From Henckelia pumila (Eukaryota > Streptophyta > Magnoliopsida > Lamiales > Gesneriaceae), in assembly GCF_033568475.1 (NCBI RefSeq), contig NC_133120.1, positions 17,155,425-17,219,424 on the forward strand: a DNA stretch of 64,000 nt, in the 5' to 3' direction. How positions within the stretch are numbered: the stretch's first letter is position 1; each line of letters begins with the position of its first letter. Below the pieces are notes generated by a model. It had not been told where the DNA came from. It saw only the letters and a list, made by a program, of their open reading frames with translations, and ran no database searches. The translations under genes and the position numbers were made by a program. This document shows positions 1 through 9,953 of the stretch, one piece after another.

Positions 1-485
1 CAACGGTCAATGTATGTGATGCTACCCGCGGATACGGTCCGGCTCATATTATTGGGGGGGCCCGTCCGTCGGAAAGCTGTACATTGGATCGACACATGTT
101 GTAAGTTGGGTGGAACTCCCATGGGATCGGCTCATATTATTGGGGGATCCACATGGCGACCGTCCATCACAACTTAATATTGATGGGTCATCTTGACATG
201 TCACTTTAAACGGCGTCATATTATTGGGCCCTTATTGGACATGAGGTAAAAACATGGGGGTTGCTTTGGAAGCAATTGGGCTCTACCTTTTGAGAATTAT
301 GGTTGGCTGATATTATTCGGGACCATAAGTTTGTCAATTGGACTCCATGTTCTCACTAAGGAAAAAGTTTCCCGCTTTCACTAGAGGGTAGTGAAATTGT
401 TAAAATAGTGGGAGTGAGATTCATAAAATTAAATTTCGCCTATTTTATGTCTTAGTAAATTGCTTAAACAATCATTGATATATGT
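1..485 (+). repeat. Copia-type 5' leader with four spaced motif copies
   Basis: No convincing ORF lies here. A motif close to GGCTCATATTATTGGG occurs four times, starting near 41, 129, 212 and 304 (spacing 88, 83 and 92 bp). The third and fourth copies have small changes. The stretch ends in a pyrimidine-rich TTTTCTTTTCAG at about 491-502, which looks like a 3' splice site just before the gag start codon at 513. I infer that this is the untranslated leader of the Copia element whose gag follows. No LTR end or primer-binding site is visible, so the element starts left of the window. Confidence 0.55.
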
Positions 486-2459
486 ATGTTTTTCTTTTCA
501 GTATTTCATACGATGAATTCGCGTAATCCTTTATTCTCGATCCTCGAACAAAACAAGTTAACTGGCGCAAACTATACGGAATGGTTCCGGAAGTTGAAGA
601 TTGTCTTGACTTCGGAGAAGATGCTCTACGTGTTAGAGAAATCACCTCCGAAGGAAGCACCAGCTGACGTAAGTCCGGAGGAATTGGCCAAACTTGATGC
701 ATGGTGGGACCATGACATCAAGACCAAATGCTATATGCAAGCCTCGATGTCTGATGAACTCCAGAGGCGATTTGAGGACACCGTGAATGCTGCTGACATT
801 CACGCTCAACTCAAGGAACTTTTTGGGGCTCAATCGAGGGCTGAAAGGTTCGCTACTGTTAAGGAGCTAATGACGTGTCGCATGCGTGAAGGGACTTCGG
901 TCCGTGATCATGGGGTACGAGTGATTTGGCTCATACAAAAGTTAGCGACCCTTGATTTGGTGTTGGAGCATGAACTCAACGTGGATTTACTGCTTCTGTC
1001 TCTTCCTTCTTCGTTTGACGGATTTGTGGTAAATTTTAATATGAACAAGATAGAGGCCACCCTTGAAGAGATGGTCAATATGCTTGTGACATATGAATCC
1101 ACACTTAAGAAGGATAAGCCAGCTTTCTTGGTGGGCTCCTCATCTTCTGCTAAGAAGGGGCCAAGTATGAAGGGCAAGAAACGTTCTGCCCCACCCAAGA
1201 AAGTCGAGCCCGAGAAGAAGCACAAGACAAAGGCTTCAAACAATGGAAAATCCAAGGATGTTTGCCATTACTGCAAGAAGCCCGGTCATTGGAAGCGCAA
1301 CTGCAAGGAATATCTAGAGCAGTTGGGAACTGCAAAGGGTATGTTCTATATTGAAATAAACATTTCACTTAATACTACTTCTTGGGTATTGGATACCGGA
1401 TGTGGATCTCACATTTGCAATGATTTGCAGGTGATGACAAGAAGTCGCAGGCTTAGAATGGGTGAGACCCAGCTGAGGCTCGGGAATGGTTCCAGAGTTG
1501 AAGCTACAGCCATTGGAGATGTTTGTTTAATTTTGCAGAACGGAGGAATGCTTCACAGTCTGCCTATTCCTGAATGGAAATGGGAGTTTATCACAATGGA
1601 CTTTGTGACCCATTTGTCGTTATCTCCGAGGAACTGTGATGCTATTTGGGTTGTGGTGGACCGACTCACCAAGTCACCGCATTTCATTGCCTATAGTCGA
1701 GAGTACAATGTGGATCGTATGGCTCGGTTGTACATTCAGGAGATTGTTCGACTTCATGGAGTGCCTGTGAGCATTATCAGCGATTGGGATCCCAGGTTCA
1801 CTTCTAGATTCTGGGGGAGTGTTCAGCGTGCGATGGGTACTACTCTCAGTTTGAGTACTGCCTATCATCCGGAGACTGATGGTCAGTCGGAGCGCACTAT
1901 CCATACTTTGGAGGATATGCTTAGAGCGTGCGTCATGGATTTTGGTTCAGCCGGGCAGGATCATTTGCCATTGATCGAGTTCGCGTACAACAACAGCTAT
2001 CATACTAGTATTGGGATGGCACCTTTTGAGGCGTTGTACGGGCGACGTTGTCGTACTCCACTCTTCTGGGAAGAAATGGGGGAGAGACAGGCTGAGGGAC
2101 CGGAGCTTATCCAGCAGGCGGTAGACATTGTCGATCAGATCAAGAAACGGATTAAGACTGCACAGGATCGTCAGGCCAGCTATGCTAATATCAAGCGTAG
2201 GCCTTTGCAGTTCGATGTCGGGGAGAAAGTGTTTTTTAGAGTGTCACCTTTCCGCAAGATTCTCAGATTTGTCCTTAAGGGCAAGTTGTCTCCCAGGTTT
2301 ATCGGTCCGTTTGAGATCTTGGAGAGCATTGGCGATTTGGCTTATCGATTAGCTTTGCCACCGCACCTATCCAGTATTCACGACGTGTTTCACGTATCTC
2401 TATTGCGACGGTATGTGGCAGATGAATCTCATATTCTGCAGCGGTCTGAGGTTCAGTGA
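486..2459 (+). CDS. Chimeric ORF: Copia gag-protease fused to Gypsy integrase
   Basis: This 657-residue open frame joins two retrotransposon superfamilies. Residues about 10-250 are a Copia-type gag (UBN2-like), starting more likely at the second Met (513) than at 486. A CCHC zinc knuckle lies at C260, C263, H268 and C273, and a Copia protease motif DTG at 303-305. At about residue 352 (near 1542) the frame passes directly into a Gypsy integrase core with D372, D433 and E469 in D,D35E spacing, then the integrase C-terminus. The zinc-binding HHCC part of integrase, RT and RNase H are missing. The Gypsy half closely matches the intact element at 5473-9888. An arginine next to the second catalytic Asp in that element is Trp here. 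The fused protein could not support transposition on its own. I infer an origin by template switching or by genomic recombination. Confidence 0.8.
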   Translation: MFFFSVFHTMNSRNPLFSILEQNKLTGANYTEWFRKLKIVLTSEKMLYVLEKSPPKEAPADVSPEELAKLDAWWDHDIKTKCYMQASMSDELQRRFEDTVNAADIHAQLKELFGAQSRAERFATVKELMTCRMREGTSVRDHGVRVIWLIQKLATLDLVLEHELNVDLLLLSLPSSFDGFVVNFNMNKIEATLEEMVNMLVTYESTLKKDKPAFLVGSSSSAKKGPSMKGKKRSAPPKKVEPEKKHKTKASNNGKSKDVCHYCKKPGHWKRNCKEYLEQLGTAKGMFYIEINISLNTTSWVLDTGCGSHICNDLQVMTRSRRLRMGETQLRLGNGSRVEATAIGDVCLILQNGGMLHSLPIPEWKWEFITMDFVTHLSLSPRNCDAIWVVVDRLTKSPHFIAYSREYNVDRMARLYIQEIVRLHGVPVSIISDWDPRFTSRFWGSVQRAMGTTLSLSTAYHPETDGQSERTIHTLEDMLRACVMDFGSAGQDHLPLIEFAYNNSYHTSIGMAPFEALYGRRCRTPLFWEEMGERQAEGPELIQQAVDIVDQIKKRIKTAQDRQASYANIKRRPLQFDVGEKVFFRVSPFRKILRFVLKGKLSPRFIGPFEILESIGDLAYRLALPPHLSSIHDVFHVSLLRRYVADESHILQRSEVQ

Positions 2460-2631
2460 GCAAGGATTTGACTTATGTTGAGAAACCTATTCGTATCCTG
2501 GATTATACGGATAAGGTTTTGCGGAACAAAGTCATTCCTTTGGTTTTAGTTCAGTGGCAGCGCCGAGGCACTGAGGAAGCTACTTGGGATCTTGAGGACA
2601 GGATGCGTGAAGAACATCTTGAGTTGTTTTG
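2460..2631 (+). pseudogene. Frameshifted chromodomain-like tail of Gypsy pol
   Basis: The sequence after the stop at 2457-2459 still matches the last ~60 codons of the intact Gypsy polyprotein (the part reading ...VEKP, ...ILD, then ...EATWELED), but in another frame. Compared with the intact copy, about one base is missing just after the Gln codon at 2454-2456, which creates the TGA. The original terminator is the TGA ending at 2631. This tail corresponds to the chromodomain-like end of chromovirus integrases, which is lost from the chimeric protein. Confidence 0.75.
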
Positions 2632-2732
2632 ATTTCATTCTTAAGTTGTATTCAGTTGCAAACTCTGTAAACGTTTGATTTGAATAAAGAATGTTTCTGA
2701 TTTCTGTATTGCATTTGGTACTTAAGATCTGA

Positions 2733-2765
2733 TTTCGAGGACGAAATATCTTAAGTGGGGGAGAA
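2733..2765 (+). promoter_or_regulatory. Conserved pre-PPT palindrome and polypurine tract
   Basis: TTTCGAGGACGAAA (2733-2746) is followed by the polypurine tract AAGTGGGGGAGAA (2753-2765), directly before the TG start of the 3' LTR. The tract is expected to prime plus-strand DNA synthesis. The same palindrome and tract recur before the 3' LTRs at 5337 (minus), 15459 (minus) and 46566 (plus). Confidence 0.8.
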
Positions 2766-2827
2766 TGTAGTAGCCCGTAACCCAAAATCAGTAATTAAGG
2801 AATTAATCATAATTAGTTGGATAGAGT

Positions 2828-3029
2828 TCGGAAGCTCCGAAGGTGAGTTCGGATGTTCCGAACAGGATCGGAAGCTCCGATGCAGGATCGGAAGCTCCGA
2901 TCACCCCTATCCGGAGTCAACAAGTGATATTTTGACACGTGGCAGATCAGGATTTTCGGAAGCTCCGATGTCAGGATCGGACGTTCCGATCGAGGTTCGG
3001 ATGTTCCGATCGAGGATCGGAAGCTCCGA
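2828..3029 (+). promoter_or_regulatory. Eight helically phased TCGGAnnnTCCGA palindromes
   Basis: Eight copies of TCGGA-NNN-TCCGA (some with one mismatch) start at 2828, 2849, 2868, 2888, then 2956, 2977, 2997 and 3017. Steps inside each group of four are 19-21 bp, two turns of B-DNA. The last copy ends 6 bp before a TATA box. The positions suggest an LTR enhancer whose sites face the same side of the helix; what protein binds is unknown. The same array occurs in the other LTRs of this family and in the LTRs of 40545-47892. Confidence 0.75.
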
Positions 3030-3035
3030 TCGTTG

Positions 3036-3045
3036 TCTATAAATA
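3036..3045 (+). promoter_or_regulatory. LTR TATA box
   Basis: TCTATAAATA directly follows the palindrome array in the LTR, so transcription probably starts about 30 bp downstream. Equivalent boxes are at 5015-5025 and 10942-10955 (minus strand) and at 40880-40890 and 46880-46890 (plus strand). Confidence 0.7.
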
Positions 3046-4023
3046 GAGGGCCGAGGCTTCATTTTCAATTGCCAATTCCGAGTATTTCCCTCTCCTTTCT
3101 AGTCTATTCGAGTTGTTCTAGCCTTCCTAGGCTTGACCCGGTGGTCAGCGAGGCGTTCGAAAGTCGTAGCAAAGTTGTGCCCAATTTCTGGAGGCATCGA
3201 CATCAAAGGGCTAACGACGGACGAAGGTATAGTTTTTGCTTCCTATAAATATTTAAGAGTATCAATAGCTTAGTTAAGGCTTTTAGAGCACTTTAATGAT
3301 AGTAGTATCATTTGGCAGTGTAGAGCAGACTATAGGCGTGGACCTAGAGTTGGTAGAGCTTGCACTGATTTGAGGTACGGAAGTACTGTTCGAGATATCC
3401 TGACTGAGTATGCATGTATTATGTGACTGCATAGTTTATATGTCATTGATTTATGCTGCATTCATTTGCATACTGAGCTATCTCCTTCGAGATGTCTGTT
3501 AGTAGGGTTTTTCCCTATCCTGTTAGTGGTTGGAGTTCCATCGATTTGGGTCCGGCATATCCACTTGTATTATGGTATGGGAGTCACCTCCTGAAGCGAC
3601 GGCACAGCGTGCTACATACCAGGGCCCGGTCTGTCTCTGTTATCTGATCCTTGACCTCGAGTTTATAGGGAGTTCACTTTGCATGCATGTATACTCATAC
3701 TCTCGTACTGAGCGTTTTATGCTCACGTCTCGTACTCTGTGTTTCTGGACCCTATTCAATGGGGCAGGTTTGCGTTTGGACGAGGCGGGTGGATCCAAGA
3801 GGGGCTAGTCAGTGGTTGACCGGCTGGAGCTTCGTCTAGGTTTTTATTTCTGTTGTTTTGAGGTTGATACAGCTATTCGATTTGGTTGTATATTATTTGG
3901 ATAAATTACAGATTCCTTTATTTGGGATTGTATAATGTTTATGGTTTCCGCAGTTTTATTCTGATATCTGATAAATTAAGTTAATTGCATTCCTAAGTTC
4001 TGTTAGTAGGTGATCCGGGTAAG

Positions 4024-5337
4024 TGTAGTGACCCTTACCTAGATCACCTACTAAACAGAACTTATGCACACAATTAACTTAATTAAATAGATATCAGAAT
4101 AAAACTGCGGAAACCATAAATGTTATGCAATCCCAAGTAAAGGCATCTGTAATTAATCCAATAATATACAACCAAATCGAATAGCTGTATAAACCCAAAA
4201 CAACAGTAATAAAACCTAAGCGAAGCTCCAGCTGGCCAACCACTGACTAGCCCCTCCTGGATCCACCCTCCTTGTCCAAACGCAAACCTGCCCCATGGAT
4301 AAGGGTGTCCAGAAAATACAGAGTACGAGACATGAGCATAAAACGCTCAGTGCGAGAGTATGAGTATACATGCATGCAAAGTGAACTCCCTATAGACTCA
4401 TGGTCAAGGATCAGATAACAGAGACAGACCGGGCCCTGGTATGTAGCACGCTGTGCCGTCGCTTCAGGAGGTGGCTCCCATACCAAGATAACCGTGGATA
4501 CACCGGACCCAAATCGATGTAAGTCCATCCACTAACAGGATAGGGTACAACCCTACTAACAGACATCTCAAAAGAGATACAGCAAGATGCAAATGAATGC
4601 AGCATAATATCATGGCATATAAATCATGCAGTCACATAATACATGCATACTCAGTCAGGATATCTCGAACAGTACTTTCGTACCTCAAAACAGTGCAAGT
4701 TCTACCAACTCTAGGTCCACGCCTATAGTCTGCTCTACACTGCCAAATGATACTACTATCATTAAAGTGCTCTAAAAACCTTAACTAAGCTATTGCATAC
4801 TCCTAAATATTTATAGGAAGCAAAAACTATACCTTCGTCCGTCGTTAGCCCTTTGATGTCGATGCCTCCAGAACTTGGGCACAACTCCGCTACGACTACC
4901 GAACGCCTCGCCGACCTCCGGACCAAGCCTAAGAAGACTAGAATAGCTCCAAAAGGACTAGAAAGGAAAGGAGAACTCGGAATTGGAAAATGAAAGTGAA
5001 GCCTCGGCCTTCTATTTATAGACAATGATCGGAGCTTCCGATCCTTGATCTGAACGTCCGAACCCTGATCGGAACGTCCGATCCTGCCATCGGAGCTTCC
5101 GAAGATCCTGATCTACCACGTGTCAAAATATCACTTGTTGACTCCGGATAGGGGTGATCGGAGCTTCCGGTCCTGATCGGAGCTTCCGATCCAACCACAC
5201 GTCATGCCTGACGTAATATTGATCGGAGCTTCCGATCCTGATCGGAGCTTTCGATCTCACCTTCGGAGCTTCCGAACTCTACCCAAGTAATTATGATTAA
5301 TTCCTTTAATTACTCAATTAGGGTACGGGCTACTACA
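4024..5337 (-). repeat. 3' LTR of intact Gypsy element
   Basis: 1314 bp, reading TG...CA on the minus strand. It matches the 5' LTR (9954-11286, 1333 bp) with scattered substitutions and one fewer ~20-bp palindrome unit. It lies end to end with the plus-strand LTR at 2766-4023. Confidence 0.9.
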
Positions 5338-5371
5338 TTCTCCCCCACTTAAGATATTTCGTCCTCGAAAT
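5338..5371 (-). promoter_or_regulatory. Polypurine tract and TTTCGAGGACGAAA motif
   Basis: On the minus strand TTTCGAGGACGAAA is followed by AAGTGGGGGAGAA, which abuts the LTR. This is the plus-strand priming site of the element. Confidence 0.8.
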
Positions 5372-5472
5372 CAGATCTTAAGTACCGAATGCAAATACAG
5401 AAATCAGAAACATTCTTTATTCAAATCGAACGTTACAAAGTTTGCAACTGAATACAACTTTAAAGAATGAAA

Positions 5473-8400
5473 TCAAAACAACTCAGGATGGTCTTTACGC
5501 ATCCTGTCCTCAAGCTCCCAAGTAGCTTCCTCAGTGCCTCGGCGCTGCCACTGAACTAAAACCAAAGGAATGACTTTGTTCCGTAAAACCTTATCCTTGT
5601 AATCCAGGATACGAAGAGGTTTCTCAACATAAGTCAAATCCTTGTCTACCTGAACCTCAGACCGCTGCAGAATATGAGATTCATCCGCCACATACCGTCG
5701 CAACAGAGATACATGGAAAACGTCGTGAATACTGGATAGTTGCGGTGGCAAAGCTAGTCGATAAGCCAAATCGCCAATGCTCTCCAAGATCTCAAACGGA
5801 CCGATAAATCTGGGAGACAACTTGCCCTTAAGGCCAAATCTGAGAATCTTGCGGAAAGGTGACACTCTCAGAAACACTTTCTCCCCGACCTCGAACTGCA
5901 AGGGCCTATGCTTGATATTAGCATAGCTGGCCTGAAGATCCTGTGCAGTCTTAATCCGTTTCTTGATCTGATCAGCAATGTCTATCGCCTGCTGGATAAA
6001 CTCCGGTCCCTCAGCCTGTCTCTCCCCCACTTCTTCCCAGAAGAGTGGAGTACGACAACGTCGCCCATACAACGCCTCAAAAGGTGCCATCCCAATACTA
6101 GTGTGATAGCTGTTGTTGTAAGCGAACTCGATCAACGGCAAATGATCCTTCCAGGCTGAACCAAAATCCAAGATGCACGCTCTAAGCATATCCTCTAACG
6201 TACGGATAGTGCGCTCTGACTGACCATCAGTCTTCGGATGATAGGCTGTACTCAAACTGAGAGTAGTACCCATCGCACGCTGAACACTCCCCCAGAATCT
6301 AGAAGTAAACCTGGGGTCCCGATCGCTGACAATGCTCACAGGCACTCCATGAAGTCGGACGATCTCCTGAATGTACATCCGTGCCATGCGATCCACAGAG
6401 TACTCTCGGCTATAGGCAATGAAATGCGCTGACTTGGTGAGTCGGTCCACCACAACCCAGATAGCATCACAGTTCCTCGGGGATACCGGCAAATGGGTCA
6501 CAAAGTCCATTGTGATAAACTCCCATTTCCATTCAGGAATAGGCAGACTGTGAAGCAATCCTCCAGGTCGTCGGTGCTCTGCCTTGACCTGTTGACACAC
6601 CAAACATCTCGAAACAAACTGATAAACACTGCGTTTCATTCCCTTCCACCAGAAACGAGTACGTAGATCCTTGTACATCTTGTTGCTCCCAGGGTGAATA
6701 CTCAACTTAGTGTGATGTGCCTGAGACAAAATCTCCTCTCGCAACTCTTCGTCCTGTGGAATCACAAGCCTACCAGACAAACACAGAAAGCCATCTGACT
6801 GATAATGAAATCCAGACGAGCTACCCTCGTTAGCTAGATGAGCTAAACGATGGGTCTTCGGATCGGACATCTGAGCATCTCGGATCCGTGAGTACAAGGC
6901 TGGCTCAGATAATATCGCAAACATCTGGATACTCTGCATACCTTTCTTATGCTTTAAGGTATAACCTGAAGTACAACAGTCACTAATCGCACTAGACATC
7001 GAACAAGTCTGAAGTGCGGATAGTCGCACCTTGCGACTCAAAGCATCAGCGGTGAGATTAGCAGCTCCCGGATGGTACTTAATCTCGCAATCATAGTCCT
7101 TAAGAAAATCCATCCAACGTCTCTGCCTCATGTTCAACTCTGCCTGAGTGAACAAATACTTGAGACTCTTATGGTCGGTGAAGATCTCAAATTTCTCGCC
7201 ATACAGATAATGACGCCAGATCTTCAAAGCGAACACAATGGCTGCCAATTCCAAATCATGGACTGGGTAGTTGTCCTCGTGAAGCTTCAGCTGTCTAGAA
7301 GCGTATGCGATCACATGCCCATTCTGAGTCAGGACACAACCTAACCCCTGAAGAGAAGCATCCGTGTAAACTACATACCCTCCAAATCCTGACGGTAATG
7401 CCAACACCGGCGCAGAAGTCAACCGCCGTCGAAGCTCACGGAAATTCTCCTCACACTCGGAGGACCACTCGAAATCCACACCCTTGCAAGTAAGCTGCGT
7501 CAACGGTCGAGCTAACTGAGAGAAGTTCAGAATGAAGCGACGATAATACCCTGCTAGACCCAGGAAACTACGGATCTCAGCAACTGTCGTCGGACGCGAC
7601 CAATTAAGTACCGCTTCAATCTTGCTTGGATCAACAGAAATCCCTTCCTTGGATATGATATGGCCAAGAAAGACCACTCTATCCATCCAGAACTCACACT
7701 TGCTCAGCTTGGCGTACAATTGCTCATCTCGAAGAGTCTGCAGTACCAACCGCAAGTGAGAAACATGCTCTTCCATATTATGCGAATACACCAAGATGTC
7801 GTCAATGAAGACCACGACAAACTTGTCCAAATACTCCCTGAAGACACGGTTCATCAAATCCATGAATATAGCCGGCGCATTAGTCAAACCAAATGGTATC
7901 ACTAGGAACTCGTAATGCCCATAGCGAGTACGGAATGCAGTCTTGGCTACGTCCTGATCACGGACTCTCAACTGATGATACCCAGATCTCAAGTCAATCT
8001 TGGAGTAAACTGACGTGCCCTGCAGCTGGTCAAACAAGTCATCAATGCGAGGCAACGGATACTTGTTTTTCACAGTGACTCGATTCAGCTGCCGATATTC
8101 AATGCACAGCCGCATCGACCCATCTTTCTTCTTCACGAAGAGAACAGGAGCTCCCCAAGGAGATACACTAGGACGAATGTACCCCTTGTCCAAAAGATCC
8201 TGTAGCTGATTCTTCAACTCACGCATCTCTGACGGAGCCAAACGATACGGTGCTCTAGAAATAGGCGAAGTACCCGGCATCAACTCTATGCCAAACTCGA
8301 CTTCCCTAGCAAGAGGAAAACCCGGAATCTCATCAGGAAACACATCTGGAAATTCATCCACAACAGGAATGCTCTCTATCCCAATACTCTCAGCGGACAA

Positions 8401-9888
8401 ATCAACTGCATAGATAAGGTAGCCTTCCCCGCCAGACTCTAGAGCTCGACAGGCTCTCAAAGCTGATACCAAAGGCATCGGGGGTCGCGCTCCCTCACCA
8501 TATAAAAACCAGCTCTCACTCTCCTCTGGATGAAAGCGTACTAATCTCTGATAGCAGTCCACTGAAGCTCGATAGGTAGTCAACATATCTTTTCCCAGAA
8601 TGCAATCAAAGTCGTCCATCGCCAGGACCATGAGATTCGCTAACAGAATGTTCCCTTCGAACTCTAAAGGGCAACCCATCACTAGACGCTTAGCCAAAGC
8701 AGATTGGCCCGTCGGAGTAGAAACAGACATCATTACGTCTAGTGCAATGCATGGTAACTTATGCCTCTTAACAAAACGTGCAGAAATGAAGGAATGAGAT
8801 GCACCAGTGTCAATAAGTACAAGAGCAGGTATACCATAAAGCAGATATGTACCTGCGATGACTTTCTCATTCTCCTCCACAGCCTGATCATGTCTCAGGG
8901 CAAACACCTGGCCAGAAGCTCGTGGCTTCAAATGGGAACTCCCAGCAGACTGTCCCTGCGACCTCTGCTGTACGGTGGCCTGAGAACCCGATCCTGAACC
9001 AGAACCAGAACCGCCTCCCCCAGACAGTGGACAATCTCTCCGGATATGACCAGTCTCTCCACAACGAAAACAAGCTCCAGAAGCTCTACGGCACTTGTCG
9101 GATGGATGGTTCTTTCCACAGTGATCACACTTGTCCTTCTTACCGAAACGGACAACACCTCCAGAACCAGAGGAAGAAGAAGATCCAGACTTCTTGAAAG
9201 TTTGGGCACGGGGACCCAAAGAACTAGCAGGCCTCGACTGAGGGAAAGACCTGTTCCGCCGAATGCTGTCCTCCGCCTGGTGACAACGGCTCACCAAACC
9301 CTCGTAGGACATGTCGTCGCCAACCGCCACACGGTCATGGATCTCAGGGTTAAGGCCCTGAAGGAACAGATTATACTTCATCTCTGAGCTATCAGCAATC
9401 TCGGGGCAATAGGATAGCAGATCAAAGAACCTCTGCTGATACTCATCAATAGACATGGCTCCCTGTCGCAGACTCAGTAGCTCGCCTGCCTTCGACTGAC
9501 AGAGTGCAGGAGGAAAATACCGCTTTTGGAAAGCTGTGCGGAACTCGGCCCAGGTGGCCACTCCTCTCGCCGCAACAAAAGGTGCAGAAGTAAACCTCCA
9601 CCACCTGCGCGCACGCCCATCCAGAAGATAGCCAAGGGTCTCCACCTTCTGCTCATCGGTGCATTGGAAAGTCTGAAAAGTCATCTCCATGCGGTCTAAC
9701 CAGTTCTCCGCATCCTCCGGAGACTCACCTCCAACTAAGGGCTTAGGACCCATAGCTAAGAATCGACGCACAGTGAAACGCTCGTCGTCATGGTGACGAT
9801 GACGCCGTTCTCGACGAGGCTCCCGGTCGGCATCACCCCAACGCCCACCAACACTGCCATGAGAACTCTGGTCATCACGATTTGACAT
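5473..9888 (-). CDS. Gypsy gag-pol polyprotein, intact
   Basis: One 1471-residue frame starting at ATG 9888, about 65 bp inside the 5' LTR. Domains in order: gag (about 40-215); CCHC knuckle at C273, C276, H281, C286, with another Cys/His cluster at 254-266; aspartic protease DTGAS at 360-364; reverse transcriptase with catalytic FIDD at 694-697; RNase H with TDAS near 842-845; integrase HHCC (about 1058-1098) and core D1128, D1189, E1225 (D,D35E); and a chromodomain-like tail ending in EATWELED. It makes and integrates the element's cDNA from cytoplasmic particles into the nucleus. No stop or frameshift is visible and all catalytic residues are present, so it could be autonomous. A chromodomain-like end usually guides integration to heterochromatin, consistent with insertion into another LTR. 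Lineage below Gypsy chromovirus is inferred. Confidence 0.93.
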   Translation of the reverse strand: MSNRDDQSSHGSVGGRWGDADREPRRERRHRHHDDERFTVRRFLAMGPKPLVGGESPEDAENWLDRMEMTFQTFQCTDEQKVETLGYLLDGRARRWWRFTSAPFVAARGVATWAEFRTAFQKRYFPPALCQSKAGELLSLRQGAMSIDEYQQRFFDLLSYCPEIADSSEMKYNLFLQGLNPEIHDRVAVGDDMSYEGLVSRCHQAEDSIRRNRSFPQSRPASSLGPRAQTFKKSGSSSSSGSGGVVRFGKKDKCDHCGKNHPSDKCRRASGACFRCGETGHIRRDCPLSGGGGSGSGSGSGSQATVQQRSQGQSAGSSHLKPRASGQVFALRHDQAVEENEKVIAGTYLLYGIPALVLIDTGASHSFISARFVKRHKLPCIALDVMMSVSTPTGQSALAKRLVMGCPLEFEGNILLANLMVLAMDDFDCILGKDMLTTYRASVDCYQRLVRFHPEESESWFLYGEGARPPMPLVSALRACRALESGGEGYLIYAVDLSAESIGIESIPVVDEFPDVFPDEIPGFPLAREVEFGIELMPGTSPISRAPYRLAPSEMRELKNQLQDLLDKGYIRPSVSPWGAPVLFVKKKDGSMRLCIEYRQLNRVTVKNKYPLPRIDDLFDQLQGTSVYSKIDLRSGYHQLRVRDQDVAKTAFRTRYGHYEFLVIPFGLTNAPAIFMDLMNRVFREYLDKFVVVFIDDILVYSHNMEEHVSHLRLVLQTLRDEQLYAKLSKCEFWMDRVVFLGHIISKEGISVDPSKIEAVLNWSRPTTVAEIRSFLGLAGYYRRFILNFSQLARPLTQLTCKGVDFEWSSECEENFRELRRRLTSAPVLALPSGFGGYVVYTDASLQGLGCVLTQNGHVIAYASRQLKLHEDNYPVHDLELAAIVFALKIWRHYLYGEKFEIFTDHKSLKYLFTQAELNMRQRRWMDFLKDYDCEIKYHPGAANLTADALSRKVRLSALQTCSMSSAISDCCTSGYTLKHKKGMQSIQMFAILSEPALYSRIRDAQMSDPKTHRLAHLANEGSSSGFHYQSDGFLCLSGRLVIPQDEELREEILSQAHHTKLSIHPGSNKMYKDLRTRFWWKGMKRSVYQFVSRCLVCQQVKAEHRRPGGLLHSLPIPEWKWEFITMDFVTHLPVSPRNCDAIWVVVDRLTKSAHFIAYSREYSVDRMARMYIQEIVRLHGVPVSIVSDRDPRFTSRFWGSVQRAMGTTLSLSTAYHPKTDGQSERTIRTLEDMLRACILDFGSAWKDHLPLIEFAYNNSYHTSIGMAPFEALYGRRCRTPLFWEEVGERQAEGPEFIQQAIDIADQIKKRIKTAQDLQASYANIKHRPLQFEVGEKVFLRVSPFRKILRFGLKGKLSPRFIGPFEILESIGDLAYRLALPPQLSSIHDVFHVSLLRRYVADESHILQRSEVQVDKDLTYVEKPLRILDYKDKVLRNKVIPLVLVQWQRRGTEEATWELEDRMRKDHPELF

Positions 9889-9938
9889 CTACAAAAATAC
9901 CTCAAGATGAGACTAAATCCCAAGAAATCTTTTGCATG

Positions 9939-9953
9939 CTCTGATACCATAAA
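9939..9953 (-). other. Primer-binding site (initiator tRNA-Met type)
   Basis: The minus strand reads ATGGTATCAGAGC three to five bases after the LTR end. This complements the 3' end of plant initiator tRNA-Met, the usual primer of chromoviruses. Confidence 0.85.

Larger units (their letters stand above)
1..4023 (+). mobile_element. Chimeric Copia/Gypsy retroelement (3' part)
   Basis: The plus-strand order is Copia leader, Copia gag and protease, Gypsy integrase core and C-terminus, Gypsy 3' untranslated tail, polypurine tract and Gypsy 3' LTR. RT and RNase H are absent. The LTR is interrupted at 4023 by the minus-strand Gypsy element and finishes at 11292-11301. CTTAC follows that end and may be its target duplication, because the parallel copy of the host sequence at 16400-16410 reads uninterrupted through the same site. 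The left end is outside the window. Confidence 0.75.
2766..4023 (+). repeat. 3' LTR of chimeric element, interrupted
   Basis: It starts TGTAGTAGCCCG after a polypurine tract and matches the inverted LTRs at 4024-5337 and 9954-11286. It breaks at 4023, where the minus-strand element begins, and its last 10 bases (GGTCACTACA) lie at 11292-11301 beyond that insertion. It contains an array of palindromes and a TATA box. Together with 4024-5337 it makes an inverted repeat with no spacer. Confidence 0.88.

Noticed and set aside
2828-3029. Regularly spaced short palindromes resembling a CRISPR array
   Set aside because: The DNA is plant nuclear, the steps are only ~20 bp, no unique spacers of CRISPR length exist, and the array recurs inside LTRs upstream of TATA boxes.
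5908-9387. Several plus-strand ORFs of 60-113 residues inside the intact Gypsy
   Set aside because: They are antisense shadows of the gag-pol frame and show no domain features.
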